NCBI GenBank assembly: GCA_913031625.1
Contig: CAJWGB010000028.1
Span: forward strand, 1-35,865
Direction of reading: 5' to 3'
Source: an uncultured Planctomycetaceae bacterium
Lineage (GTDB): Bacteria; Planctomycetota; Planctomycetia; Planctomycetales; Planctomycetaceae
Length of the DNA: 35,865 nt
The notes beneath the pieces are model-generated. The model searched no databases. It saw only the letters and a list, made by a program, of their open reading frames with translations, and was not told the origin of the DNA. How positions within the stretch are numbered: the first letter of the stretch is position 1; the number at the start of each line of letters is the position of its first letter. Positions 23,216-32,200 of the stretch are shown here, in pieces. The translations under genes were made by a program, and so were the position numbers.

Positions 23216-25945
23216 ATGGCAGATAAGTACGTTTACACGTTCGGAGATGGAAAAGCTGACGGCGAAGCTTCTCAGAAGGAGCTTCTGGGCGGAAAAGGGG
23301 CCAACCTGGCAGAAATGAGCCGTATTGGCCTGCCGGTTCCAGCTGGATTTACGATCACAACAGAGGTCTGCACCTACTTTTACGACAACGACCGATCTTA
23401 CCCGCCCGAACTCGAAGCTCAGGTCAATGAAGCCATTGCTAACGCCGAAGCCGCGATGGGCAAGAAGTTCGGCGATGCTGAGAACCCGCTGCTGCTGAGT
23501 TGCCGCTCCGGAGCACGTGAATCCATGCCCGGAATGATGGACACTGTTCTCAACATCGGAATCAATGAGCAGGTCGTTCAGGCCCTCATCAAGCAGTCTG
23601 GCAATGAGCACTTTGCATGGGACAGTTACCGACGCCTGATTCAGATGTACGGTGACGTTGTTCTCGGTCTGAAGCCGGAATCCAAGAACGATCCGGACCA
23701 TTTCGAAGACATTCTGGAGAAAGCTCGCGAAGAAGTCGGAGCAGAGCACGAGAAAGATCTCAGTGTTGATGCTCTGAAAGACATCGTCAGTCAGTTCAAA
23801 GATGTCATCAAGACTCACGCTGGCATTGACTTTCCTGAGGATCCGATGGAGCAGCTCTGGGGCTGCATCGGCGCCGTCTTCGGCAGCTGGATGAACGACC
23901 GAGCGATGGTTTACCGTCGTCAGTACGGCATCCCTCACGAATGGGGCACAGCAACCAACGTTCAGGCGATGGTCTTCGGCAACCTGGGTGATGATTGTGC
24001 CACAGGTGTTGGGCTGACTCGTAACTGCTCTGACGGTACTCCCGGTTTCTGCGGCGACTATCTGATCAATGCTCAGGGAGAAGACGTCGTTGCCGGTACT
24101 CGTACTCCGAAGCGTGTTGAAGAAACACTGAGCGAAGACAAGCCGGACGCATTCGAGCAGTTGACGAACATCGGCAAGACTCTTGAGCAGCACTACAAAG
24201 ACGTCCAGGACATCGAATTCACGGTTGAGCGTGGAAACGTCTGGATGCTGCAGACTCGTAACGCCAAGCGAACCGGATTCGCTGCCGTGCGTATCGCCGT
24301 TGATCTGGTCAACGAAGGCCTGATCGACGCGAAGACTGCCCTCGAGAAACGACGTATCCCAGCGGACGACCTGAACCAACTGCTGCAGCCGATTTTCAAT
24401 CCGGCTGACAAGCAGAAGGCGGAAGGCGAAAATCGTCTGCTGGCCAAGGGCATCAACGCCGGCCCAGGTGCTGCCACTGGTCAGATCGTCTTCCATGCTT
24501 CAGATGCTGAAGCACAGTGGAATGCTGACAACGACCTGCAGCTCGTACTGGTTCGAAAAGAAACCAGCCCGGAAGACCTCCGGGGAATGAAGGTTGCCAA
24601 GGGCATCCTGACAGCCTTTGGTGGGGCGTCTTCTCACGCTGCTCTGGTTTCACGCCAGATGGGTAAGACTTGTGTCTGCGGTTGCGATGCTCTCAATATC
24701 GACTACGAAGCAGGGACTGTCACCGTTGGCGATACAGTGCTGCGTGAAGGGGACTGGATTTCCATCGATGGATTCAGTGGTGAAGTCTTCAATGGCAAGA
24801 TTGAAACCAGCCCGTCTGAGGTAATGGAAGTACTGACTGGTAACAAAGCTCCTGAAGAGAGCGAAGTTTACCAGCGATATGCTCAGCTGATGGCATGGGC
24901 GGACGAGCATCGAACTCTGAATGTTCGAGCGAACACCGAGTCTCACGATGCTGAAGTCAGTGTTCAGCTGGGTGCCGAAGGTGTTGGCCTCTGCCGAACC
25001 GAGCATATGTTCTTCGATCATCTCGATGAAATGCGTGAAATGATCTTCTCTTCCACAAAGGAAGATCGCGAAAAAGCACTCGCCAAACTGATCAACTTCC
25101 AGCGTGATGACTTCACTCACCTGTTCCGCACCATGGGCGGTAAGGCAGTTACGATTCGACTGCTGGACCCACCTCTGCATGAGTTCCTGTCTGAGCACCA
25201 CATGCACGACGACCCGACTCTGGCTGGCAAGCTGGCGTCAACATTCGGTGTGACCGAAGACGATGTGAAGCGACGTGTGGCTGAACTGGTTGAGAGCAAC
25301 CCGATGCTTGGTCATCGTGGGTGCCGACTTGGAATCGTTTACCCGGAAATCACAGCTATGCAGGCTCGAGCGATCCTCGAAGCAGCATGTGCTCTGAAGA
25401 AGGAAGGCGTTGAAGTTCATCCTGAAATTATGATTCCTCTGGCTGGTTACAAGACGGAAGTCGACAACCAGACAGCCGTGATCAAAGAGACTGCTGCAAA
25501 GGTCTTTGAAGAGCAGGGCGTTGAGGTTGACTTCATGACAGGTACGATGATCGAGATCCCACGTGCGGCTTTGACTGCGGGAGAGATTGCCGAGACTGCT
25601 GAGTTCTTCAGCTTCGGTACAAACGACCTGACTCAGACCGGATTGGGAATCAGCCGAGACGACTACAAGGGCTTTATCGGCTACTACACCGAGAACGACA
25701 TTGTCCCGGCTGACCCGTTCCAGACGATTGACCAGGTTGGAATCGGTCGCCTGATGAAGATTGGTGTCGGCGATGGTCGAGAAACCCGACCGGACCTCAA
25801 GATCGGCATCTGCGGTGAGCATGGTGGTGATCCGAAGTCAGTTTACTTCTGCCACGAGATTGGCCTGAACTACGTGAGCTGTTCTCCTCGCCGAATTCCG
25901 ATTGCTCGTCTGGCTGCCGCACAGGCTGCTGTCGAAGCAGGATAA
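23216..25945 (+). CDS. ppdK: Pyruvate phosphate dikinase
   Basis: The 909-residue protein interconverts ATP, phosphate and pyruvate with AMP, pyrophosphate and PEP. It has the N-terminal nucleotide-binding half (GGKGANLAEM, SGARESMPGMMDT, GTPGFCGDYLIN), the swivelling phosphohistidine domain (GGASSHAALV, His474), and the C-terminal PEP/pyruvate TIM barrel (CRTEHMFF, LGHRGCRLGI, FSFGTNDLTQT, GICGEHGGDP with catalytic Cys866). The length is near the bacterial norm, with a few extra residues. Ser472 stands where PPDK usually has Thr, two before the catalytic His. It is probably the pyruvate-PEP enzyme of this organism. Codon choice looks more restricted (many GCT, CGT, CTG) than in its neighbours, consistent with high expression. 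GAGG lies about 11 bases before the start. Confidence 0.97.
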   Translation: MADKYVYTFGDGKADGEASQKELLGGKGANLAEMSRIGLPVPAGFTITTEVCTYFYDNDRSYPPELEAQVNEAIANAEAAMGKKFGDAENPLLLSCRSGARESMPGMMDTVLNIGINEQVVQALIKQSGNEHFAWDSYRRLIQMYGDVVLGLKPESKNDPDHFEDILEKAREEVGAEHEKDLSVDALKDIVSQFKDVIKTHAGIDFPEDPMEQLWGCIGAVFGSWMNDRAMVYRRQYGIPHEWGTATNVQAMVFGNLGDDCATGVGLTRNCSDGTPGFCGDYLINAQGEDVVAGTRTPKRVEETLSEDKPDAFEQLTNIGKTLEQHYKDVQDIEFTVERGNVWMLQTRNAKRTGFAAVRIAVDLVNEGLIDAKTALEKRRIPADDLNQLLQPIFNPADKQKAEGENRLLAKGINAGPGAATGQIVFHASDAEAQWNADNDLQLVLVRKETSPEDLRGMKVAKGILTAFGGASSHAALVSRQMGKTCVCGCDALNIDYEAGTVTVGDTVLREGDWISIDGFSGEVFNGKIETSPSEVMEVLTGNKAPEESEVYQRYAQLMAWADEHRTLNVRANTESHDAEVSVQLGAEGVGLCRTEHMFFDHLDEMREMIFSSTKEDREKALAKLINFQRDDFTHLFRTMGGKAVTIRLLDPPLHEFLSEHHMHDDPTLAGKLASTFGVTEDDVKRRVAELVESNPMLGHRGCRLGIVYPEITAMQARAILEAACALKKEGVEVHPEIMIPLAGYKTEVDNQTAVIKETAAKVFEEQGVEVDFMTGTMIEIPRAALTAGEIAETAEFFSFGTNDLTQTGLGISRDDYKGFIGYYTENDIVPADPFQTIDQVGIGRLMKIGVGDGRETRPDLKIGICGEHGGDPKSVYFCHEIGLNYVSCSPRRIPIARLAAAQAAVEAG

Positions 25946-25957
25946 TCAGAGAAGTGA

Positions 25958-26019
25958 CTGCGGCTTCCGGCCGCAGCGCGAACAATGAACTAAGCCGGCC
26001 TCTCCAGGTCGGCTTTATT
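25958..26019 (+). terminator. Terminator pair after ppdK
   Basis: The first hairpin is CTGCGGC (25958-25964) with GCCGCAG (25970-25976). The second has a 9-bp stem, AAGCCGGCC (25992-26000) with GGTCGGCTT (26007-26015), containing one G-T pair, followed by TTATT. The second is a proper intrinsic terminator 46 bases after the stop; the first may back it up. Confidence 0.8.
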
Positions 26020-26213
26020 CGTGCGCACAGCCATGTGATTCTGGTCGCACCTTAAGGGAAGGCGTCTGATGAGGTGAAGATTCCTGCACGTCAAGCATTC
26101 ATTGCCGGAACTGTCGAGCGAGGTGTCGCTGCCTGCGGAGTCGAGTGGAGGTGTGCTGACACGGCAGCAATGGCAGAAGTATGCTGTTAGAATCTCTCTC
26201 TGAGGAATATCCC

Positions 26214-29200
26214 ATGCGTGACTGCCGAGTTGCTGTTGTTGCTCTCATCTTTCTGAGCAGCCTGTGTGTGGCACAGGACGACTCTCCGGAAGCAATTCGC
26301 TTCTTTGAGTCGAAGGTCCGCCCATTGCTCGCGAAGCACTGTCTGAAATGTCATGGTGCAAAGCGTCAGGAGGCGGGACTCCGGCTGGATACAGCTGAGG
26401 GGCTGAAGGCCGGCGGAGATTCCGGAGCAGTCGTGGACACTGCAAAGGGAACCCGACAGAACAGCCTGCTGCTGAGAGCCGTCCACCGCAAAGACGGGCT
26501 CGAGATGCCTCCTGAGAAGCCTCTTGATAGGTCAGAGATCAGAACGCTGGAAGAGTGGGTTGCGTTTGGTGCGCCATTTCCAGCAGCCGCGACCCGGGCA
26601 TCCGGGGACGGTTCCGGCCATTGGGCATTTCAACCAGTGAAGAATGTCAGAGTTCCAGGAAACACTGCGGACGATTGGAGTCGAACTGAGATCGATCGCT
26701 TTATAAAAGGCCGACTCACAGCAGCGGACGCGCGTCTCCGTCCATCCAAAGAGGCTGCTCCTGCAACCCTTGTTCGGCGTGCGTCGCTTCTCCTTCGGGG
26801 CTTGCCGCCGTCTGTCGAAGAGGTGAGCGCCTTTCTGAATCAGTGGCAGCAGGATTCTGAGCAGGCATGGTTGCAGCTAATCGATCAGATGCTGGCGTCT
26901 CCTGAGTATGGTGAGCATCAGGCACGGCAGTGGCTCGACGTCGCGCGGTACGCGGACAACAAGGGCTATGTTTTCTTTGAGGAGAAGAACTTTCCCTGGT
27001 CATGGACGTATCGCGACTGGGTTATTCGTGCATTCAACGAGGACATGCCGTTTGATCGCTTTGTGCGACTCCAGTTGGCCGCAGACCAGATTGAACCGCA
27101 GCACTCGCCTCATTTGGCGGCGATGGGTTTCCTGACACTGGGGCCACGATTCGTCAACAACACCCACGACATCATGGATGACCGCATTGATGTGGTGACT
27201 CGCGGGCTCATGGGGCTGACGGTGACATGTGCTCGGTGTCATGACCACAAGTTCGATCCGATTCCGACAGCCGACTATTACTCACTCTATGGAATCTTTC
27301 GAAGTTCCCGTGAGCCGTCTGTTGGCCCGCTGATCGCACCGCCACCAGATACTGACGAGTACAGGGCATTTGCAGCGGAGCTCAGGAAACGCACCGATGC
27401 GCTGGGGGCGTTCGTGAATAGCCAGCGGCAACTGATGATGTCCGGGGCCCGGGAACGGGCTGCCGAGTATCTCCTTGCTGCATGGCAGCGCCGGAATCAT
27501 CCGGACACCGAGAACTTCATGTTGCTGACGGACAAGGGCAGCATCAACCCGGCAATGCTGAAACGCTGGGAGGTGTACCTCAAGACCGCACGTCGGCAGC
27601 AGGATTCGTTCTGGCGACCGTGGTTCATGGTGGCTGACCTTGAAGATAAGGAGCTTGCGACAGGTCTGCCAAAGATTGGTGGCTGGCTGGAAACTGGTGA
27701 GGCAGTCCAGTCCGTTAATCCACTGCTGCGGTCGGCATGGCTGAATAAGGCGCCTCGGCAGATTGATGATGTGGTCGCGATCTACGGGGATCTTCTCAAA
27801 CGAATCCATCAAAAATGGCAGCAACAGATCAAGAGTGATTCCACGCTCGAAAGAATGAAGCAGCCGGCAGAGGAAACCATCCGACTGGTGCTGTATGGGA
27901 AAGGGGCTCCGGCAATGGTCCCTCAGGATCTTGGGTGGGGGTTTCTGGATCTGCTCCCGGATCGTCCGACACAGAACGAATACAAGAAACTGCTCGGTGC
28001 CGTCGAGACACAGGCACGCTCCGGAAAAGGGGCACCACCGCGCGCGATGGCGCTGGAAGACGCATCCGTCATGTACGACCCGGTAATCTTTCGCCGAGGG
28101 AACCCGAATCGGGAAGGGCCGGCAGTTCCGCGACGGTTTCTGAAAGTCCTCTCACCAGAGGCTCGTGCGCCTTATGGCGAACAGAGCGGCCGACTGCAAC
28201 TGGCCGAGGCGATCGTTGATCCTCGGAATCCGCTGACTGCACGAGTGTTTGTAAACCGCATCTGGCAGCAGCATTTCGGCGCGGGGCTGGTCAGTACTCC
28301 GAGTGACTTTGGCCTGCAGGGCAAGCGTCCGTCACATCCGGAACTGCTGGACTGGCTGGCAAAGACGTTTCTGGCGGACGGTGGTTCACTCAAGAAGCTT
28401 CATCGGCGGATTCTGATGTCGTCCGTTTTCAGGCAGGCAGCAACTGCGACTGCTGAGGTAACGACGGTGGCTCAGATTATTGACCCTGCGAATCGCCTTC
28501 TGTGGCGTTTCCCGCGCCGACGCCAGTCGCTGGAAGTCATGCGGGACGCTCATCTCTCGGTTTCCGGATCGTTGCAGAACCTACAGGGAGGGCCACCGGC
28601 TGAGATTTATGCTGGGTATCAGCCGCGCAGAACAATTTATGGTTTCGTTAATCGGATGGATCTTCCAACGCTGATGAGGACGTTCGATTTTCCCGAACCA
28701 GCTGCGACCAGCGGTCAACGCGAAGCCACGACCGTTCCTCAACAGGCGCTCTTCTTTCTGAATCACTCATTTGTGCGCGAATCAGCAATTCGGCTCTTGA
28801 AGCGTCCTGACGTAGGGGCGTCACTGGACACTGCTGAGCGAATCACACGGATTTATCGTCTCCTGTTTTCACGTGAGCCGTCGTCCGAAGAACTTGAACT
28901 TGCCCAGACCTTCGTAAATGCAGACAAACCTGCCGCGCCGCCGACACCGTGGCGTTATGGGTATGGGGGTGTTGATGAGAAGACTCAGCGAACCAGCAGC
29001 TTTCACGAACTGACTCACTCAACGGGAACCCGAATTCAGGCAGGCCCGGTGTTGCCGGACCCGAAACTTGGTTGGGTGTTTCATGACCGTACCGGAGGCC
29101 ATCCGGCGTCTTCATCGGATCATTGTTTCGTACTGAGGTGGATTTCACCCATTGATGGCAAAGTGCGGATCAGCGGCACTCTTACGCACCGCCCGGAACC

Positions 29201-29513
29201 CGGCAACGGAGTCCGCGCAAGAATCGTCTGCAGTGATCAGGGGATTGCCGGAACATGGCGAGTGGATCAGTCGTCGGAGGAAACAATTTCGGAGGCGATA
29301 AGTGTCTTCCGAGGGAGTACGATTGATTTTGTGGTGGACTGGCAGGGGCATATCACGCACGACGAGTTTGAATGGCCGGTTACAATTACGAACATTGACG
29401 GGGACCGAAGGAGCTGGAATTCAAAAGAGGACTTTCGCCAGCCTGTTTCTGACCCGTGGACCGATTATGTCCATGCCTTGCTGATGACGAACGAGTTTGT
29501 GTTTGTGGAGTAA
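26214..29513 (+). CDS. PSD1-type protein: PSCyt1, DUF1549 and DUF1553 domains
   Basis: ATG 26214 with GAGGA 8 bases upstream gives 1099 residues with a signal peptide (about 1-20). Domain order: PSCyt1 cytochrome-like (Cys43, Cys46, His47 in CLKCH; about 27-120), DUF1549/PSCyt2 (about 165-380, with a second CxxCH at Cys339-His343, CARCHDHKFDP), and DUF1553/PSD1 (about 650-900, LAEAIVDPRNPLTARVFVNRIWQ and PQQALFFLNHSFV). The last 200 residues are beta-rich, perhaps a jelly-roll. These proteins are abundant in planctomycetes, are exported and presumably haem-binding, and are of unproven role, with polysaccharide or sulfated polymer breakdown often proposed. The usual partner DUF1501 gene is absent here. 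Confidence 0.93.
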   Translation: MRDCRVAVVALIFLSSLCVAQDDSPEAIRFFESKVRPLLAKHCLKCHGAKRQEAGLRLDTAEGLKAGGDSGAVVDTAKGTRQNSLLLRAVHRKDGLEMPPEKPLDRSEIRTLEEWVAFGAPFPAAATRASGDGSGHWAFQPVKNVRVPGNTADDWSRTEIDRFIKGRLTAADARLRPSKEAAPATLVRRASLLLRGLPPSVEEVSAFLNQWQQDSEQAWLQLIDQMLASPEYGEHQARQWLDVARYADNKGYVFFEEKNFPWSWTYRDWVIRAFNEDMPFDRFVRLQLAADQIEPQHSPHLAAMGFLTLGPRFVNNTHDIMDDRIDVVTRGLMGLTVTCARCHDHKFDPIPTADYYSLYGIFRSSREPSVGPLIAPPPDTDEYRAFAAELRKRTDALGAFVNSQRQLMMSGARERAAEYLLAAWQRRNHPDTENFMLLTDKGSINPAMLKRWEVYLKTARRQQDSFWRPWFMVADLEDKELATGLPKIGGWLETGEAVQSVNPLLRSAWLNKAPRQIDDVVAIYGDLLKRIHQKWQQQIKSDSTLERMKQPAEETIRLVLYGKGAPAMVPQDLGWGFLDLLPDRPTQNEYKKLLGAVETQARSGKGAPPRAMALEDASVMYDPVIFRRGNPNREGPAVPRRFLKVLSPEARAPYGEQSGRLQLAEAIVDPRNPLTARVFVNRIWQQHFGAGLVSTPSDFGLQGKRPSHPELLDWLAKTFLADGGSLKKLHRRILMSSVFRQAATATAEVTTVAQIIDPANRLLWRFPRRRQSLEVMRDAHLSVSGSLQNLQGGPPAEIYAGYQPRRTIYGFVNRMDLPTLMRTFDFPEPAATSGQREATTVPQQALFFLNHSFVRESAIRLLKRPDVGASLDTAERITRIYRLLFSREPSSEELELAQTFVNADKPAAPPTPWRYGYGGVDEKTQRTSSFHELTHSTGTRIQAGPVLPDPKLGWVFHDRTGGHPASSSDHCFVLRWISPIDGKVRISGTLTHRPEPGNGVRARIVCSDQGIAGTWRVDQSSEETISEAISVFRGSTIDFVVDWQGHITHDEFEWPVTITNIDGDRRSWNSKEDFRQPVSDPWTDYVHALLMTNEFVFVE

Positions 29514-29525
29514 GGACACACAGCC

Positions 29526-29861
29526 ATGGACGCCGAATCCAGGGATGACAACCGGGCAAACGCCTTGCTGAGGCTCATCCTGTGGCTTGCAACTCCCACC
29601 GGTCTCCTGATTTTGCTGATCGGTCCTCTTGCTGTTTTGAACAGTGAAGGATTTGGGGACCAGCCGGGAGCAGCCAGTGAGTCTGAACACTGGCGCACTG
29701 TGTCGTGGATCCTTATGCCTCTGGGGGCAGCTCTTTCCGGGCTTGCTGCGATCGGCCTCTTTGCACTGCGATGTCGCCACCGGATGAGCGTTCAATGTGA
29801 TTCCGGCACCGTGATCGAGTCAGCTCGAATGGCAATTTCGGCGGGTGATCCTCCCGATTGA
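29526..29861 (+). CDS. Small two-helix membrane protein
   Basis: The 111-residue product has two hydrophobic helices (about 16-39 and 61-83), with a short charged N-terminus and a hydrophilic C-terminal tail beginning CRHRMSVQCD. It is not recognised. A TAAGGA site overlapping the stop of the PSD1 gene lies 9 bases before the ATG, and only 12 bases separate the two genes, so they are likely co-transcribed. Membrane insertion is clear from the sequence; a link to the PSD1 cytochrome is inferred only from the spacing. Confidence 0.6.
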   Translation: MDAESRDDNRANALLRLILWLATPTGLLILLIGPLAVLNSEGFGDQPGAASESEHWRTVSWILMPLGAALSGLAAIGLFALRCRHRMSVQCDSGTVIESARMAISAGDPPD

Positions 29862-29890
29862 CAGGGACGCTGGTGTTGGAGGTTCATTTG

Positions 29891-29922
29891 TTGACACGTG
29901 TCTGTTGACCGAGGGGTAGACT
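29891..29922 (+). promoter_or_regulatory. Possible promoter of the two-domain hydrolase
   Basis: TTGACA (29891-29896) is followed after 20 bases by TAGACT (29917-29922). The hexamers are fair but the spacing is longer than usual, so this is a weak candidate. It lies 89 bases before the next start. Confidence 0.25.
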
Positions 29923-30010
29923 TCAGTTTTGCGAGTTGTCTGAGACTGTCAAAAGTTCGCCACTGTCCCGGTTGATTGCCGCACGGCCATGGACCATTCA
30001 CAATAATGAG

Positions 30011-31897
30011 ATGAAGACACTTATTTTTGCGTGCTGCCTGTTCCTGACTTCGTTCGTTGTTGCTCAGGAAGACCGAACTCAGTTTCTGTGGGACATGGAA
30101 CGTCTGCGCAAACCTCCCAAAGTTGAGTGGGGGCAGACTCAGGGGAGGCTGCAGGCAGTCTACTACCAGGGTGAGCCCCGCAACGGCAAGCCGACCCGAG
30201 TCTTTGCATGGCTGGCGCGTCCGGATGCGTCTGAGTTTGGACCGGGACCATGGCCGGGTGTTGTGCTCGTTCACGGAGGCGGTGGTCGAGCGTTTGCCGA
30301 TTGGGCAATGCACTGGGCAGATCGTGGCTATGTGGCCATTGCGATGGACACGGCGGGTTGTGGTCCGGATGGCAAACCGCTGCCCGATGGTGGCCCCGCT
30401 CAGTCACACGAGTCGAAGTTTCGTGACTTCACTGCTGGTGAAGAGAGGGAGATGTGGACATACCACGCTGTTTCAGATGCAATTCTAGCGCATTCTCTGA
30501 TTCGCGATCTTCCTGAATGTGATGCTGATCGGACGGCTTTGACCGGAATCAGCTGGGGAGGATATCTGACCTGTATTACAGCCGGAGTCGATCATCGTTT
30601 CAAAGCTGCGGTTCCGGTCTATGGGTGTGGGTTTCTGTCCGATAACAGCGCGTGGTCCGCAGAGATTCTGCCGGCCATGGAGGCGGGGGCGCTGAGACGC
30701 TGGCGGTTGCTGTTTGATCCGGGGCGTCATGTGGGGCGTGTCAGGTGTCCCATCATGTTCCTCAATGGAACGAATGATTTCGCATACCCGCTGGACAGTC
30801 ATCGTAAAACAGTCGAACAGGTCAGACCTGAGCTGGCGACAGTTTCAATCCAGCTCCGTTTGCGCCACGGCCACATCTGGACATTTGGTGTCGTGGATGC
30901 ATTCATTGACAGCCAGATGAATCAGGGACGGCCGCTTGCTCAGGTGGGGGAAGTTCGCGTGCGAGACGGAGTGGCCACTGCAGGGATTCGCAATGGCGTG
31001 TCTGACATTGAGACTGTCAGGTTGTTGTTCACGCATGACACCGGACAATGGCAGAAACGCAACTGGAGCGAAGTAGATGGAGCGTTTGATTCGGCAACGA
31101 AGCAGCTGACAGCGCAGCTTCCTGAGCAGCGCCCGATTACATTTCTGCTTCAGGCGACTGATAGCCGTGGTTTTCAGACTTCAACGTCTCACTTCCATCT
31201 TCATGAGGGAGTTGATGAATCCAATGCGTCGCTGGTTCCGACTCCAAAGCTTGAGGAGGACTTTTACGACTGGTACCGCCGCCATGCAGACGTGCTTCGA
31301 ATCAAACGCGAGGTGAATCCCGCGACTGTCGTAATTGGGGATTCAATCACCCATATGTGGGGAGGCCGGCCGAGTCAGAAGGATCGGCAACGAGGTCAGA
31401 AATCGTGGGCGAAAACGTTTGGCAGCAGTGGACTCAATCTCGGTTTTGGCTGGGACCGTACTCAGAATGTCCTCTGGCGGATCGACCATGGAGAACTCGA
31501 TGGCATTACTCCTGAGACAGTGATCATCCACATCGGGACCAACAATCTTGCGGGCACTAAGAATCACCAAAGCAGCGTACCGCGCGAGATCGCGGAAGGC
31601 ATCGAATTAATCGTGCAACGTGTCAGGCAGAAGCTGCCGCAGGCGAAGATTGTTGTGATGAGCGTGTTTCCTCGCGGGAAGGAGAAGACACATACATTGA
31701 GAAGTCCAATTCGCACGGTCAACGACATGCTGCCGGAGCTTCTGAAGGGTGAAGAAGTGACGATTGTCGATCTGTCAGACCAATTGCTGAATGATGATGG
31801 CAGCGTTTCCAGAGAGGTCATGAGCGACTATCTGCATCCCACTGCGCGGGGATACCAGATCTGGGCTGATGGTATAGCTCCGCATCTTGCTCCCTAG
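30011..31897 (+). CDS. Secreted fusion: alpha/beta-hydrolase plus SGNH (GDSL-like) esterase
   Basis: ATG 30011 gives 628 residues with a signal peptide (about 1-18, ending VVA-Q); the preceding frame looks non-coding and the ribosome site is weak. The first half (about 30-400) is an alpha/beta hydrolase of the acetyl xylan esterase/dienelactone hydrolase type: VLVHGGGG oxyanion strand, nucleophile GISWGG (Ser181), GTNDFAYP (Asp256) and RHGH (His286 or His288). The second half (about 435-628) is an SGNH hydrolase: block I GDSIT (Asp444, Ser445), block II LNLGFGWDRT, block III GTNN, and block V DYLHPT (Asp606, His609). Both active sites are complete, so it may be a two-headed carbohydrate or acyl esterase (inference). 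The bonds cleaved are unknown. Confidence 0.88.
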   Translation: MKTLIFACCLFLTSFVVAQEDRTQFLWDMERLRKPPKVEWGQTQGRLQAVYYQGEPRNGKPTRVFAWLARPDASEFGPGPWPGVVLVHGGGGRAFADWAMHWADRGYVAIAMDTAGCGPDGKPLPDGGPAQSHESKFRDFTAGEEREMWTYHAVSDAILAHSLIRDLPECDADRTALTGISWGGYLTCITAGVDHRFKAAVPVYGCGFLSDNSAWSAEILPAMEAGALRRWRLLFDPGRHVGRVRCPIMFLNGTNDFAYPLDSHRKTVEQVRPELATVSIQLRLRHGHIWTFGVVDAFIDSQMNQGRPLAQVGEVRVRDGVATAGIRNGVSDIETVRLLFTHDTGQWQKRNWSEVDGAFDSATKQLTAQLPEQRPITFLLQATDSRGFQTSTSHFHLHEGVDESNASLVPTPKLEEDFYDWYRRHADVLRIKREVNPATVVIGDSITHMWGGRPSQKDRQRGQKSWAKTFGSSGLNLGFGWDRTQNVLWRIDHGELDGITPETVIIHIGTNNLAGTKNHQSSVPREIAEGIELIVQRVRQKLPQAKIVVMSVFPRGKEKTHTLRSPIRTVNDMLPELLKGEEVTIVDLSDQLLNDDGSVSREVMSDYLHPTARGYQIWADGIAPHLAP

Positions 31898-32200
31898 ACG
31901 AGGTACATGAGACCGGAAACTTAGTCCGTCTGGTCCTGATGCCGGATTCTTCGAGCCCGAAGCTTAGTCCGGACAGGCAGGTGCAACGAATCTGCATGCA
32001 AACTCTGTGCATCTCTGTGACCTCAGTGGTCAAAATGAATTACTACGGAGAGCACAGAATCAGTGCGTCTGGCCCGACGCTCATGCGTCTCGGCTACCAG
32101 AAGCAACGCTGCTAAACGACTGACGACTGATGTAATTCGCTGTGATGCGGCGGGTATTCATCGATCCAGACGACGCACCTGAAGCAACCGTGTTTCAGTT
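31898..32200. other. Convergent intergenic region with hairpin and CTCTGTG element
   Basis: No gene is supported. A hairpin spans 31942-31972: CCGGA (31942-31946) with TCCGG (31968-31972) outside and CTTCG (31949-31953) with CGAAG (31958-31962) inside. The nonamer CTTAGTCCG occurs twice (31920-31928, 31963-31971). At 32003-32030 a short CTCTGTG-rich stretch appears (CTCTGTG, then CATCTCTGTGACC, then TCAGTGGT), with GAGAGCACAGA a little further on. The hairpin may end the hydrolase transcript. Confidence 0.45.

Noticed and set aside
23189-24496. 435-codon open frame on the minus strand inside ppdK
   Set aside because: It lies exactly antisense to a strongly conserved, highly codon-biased gene; long antisense frames arise from codon bias there, and the protein resembles nothing known.
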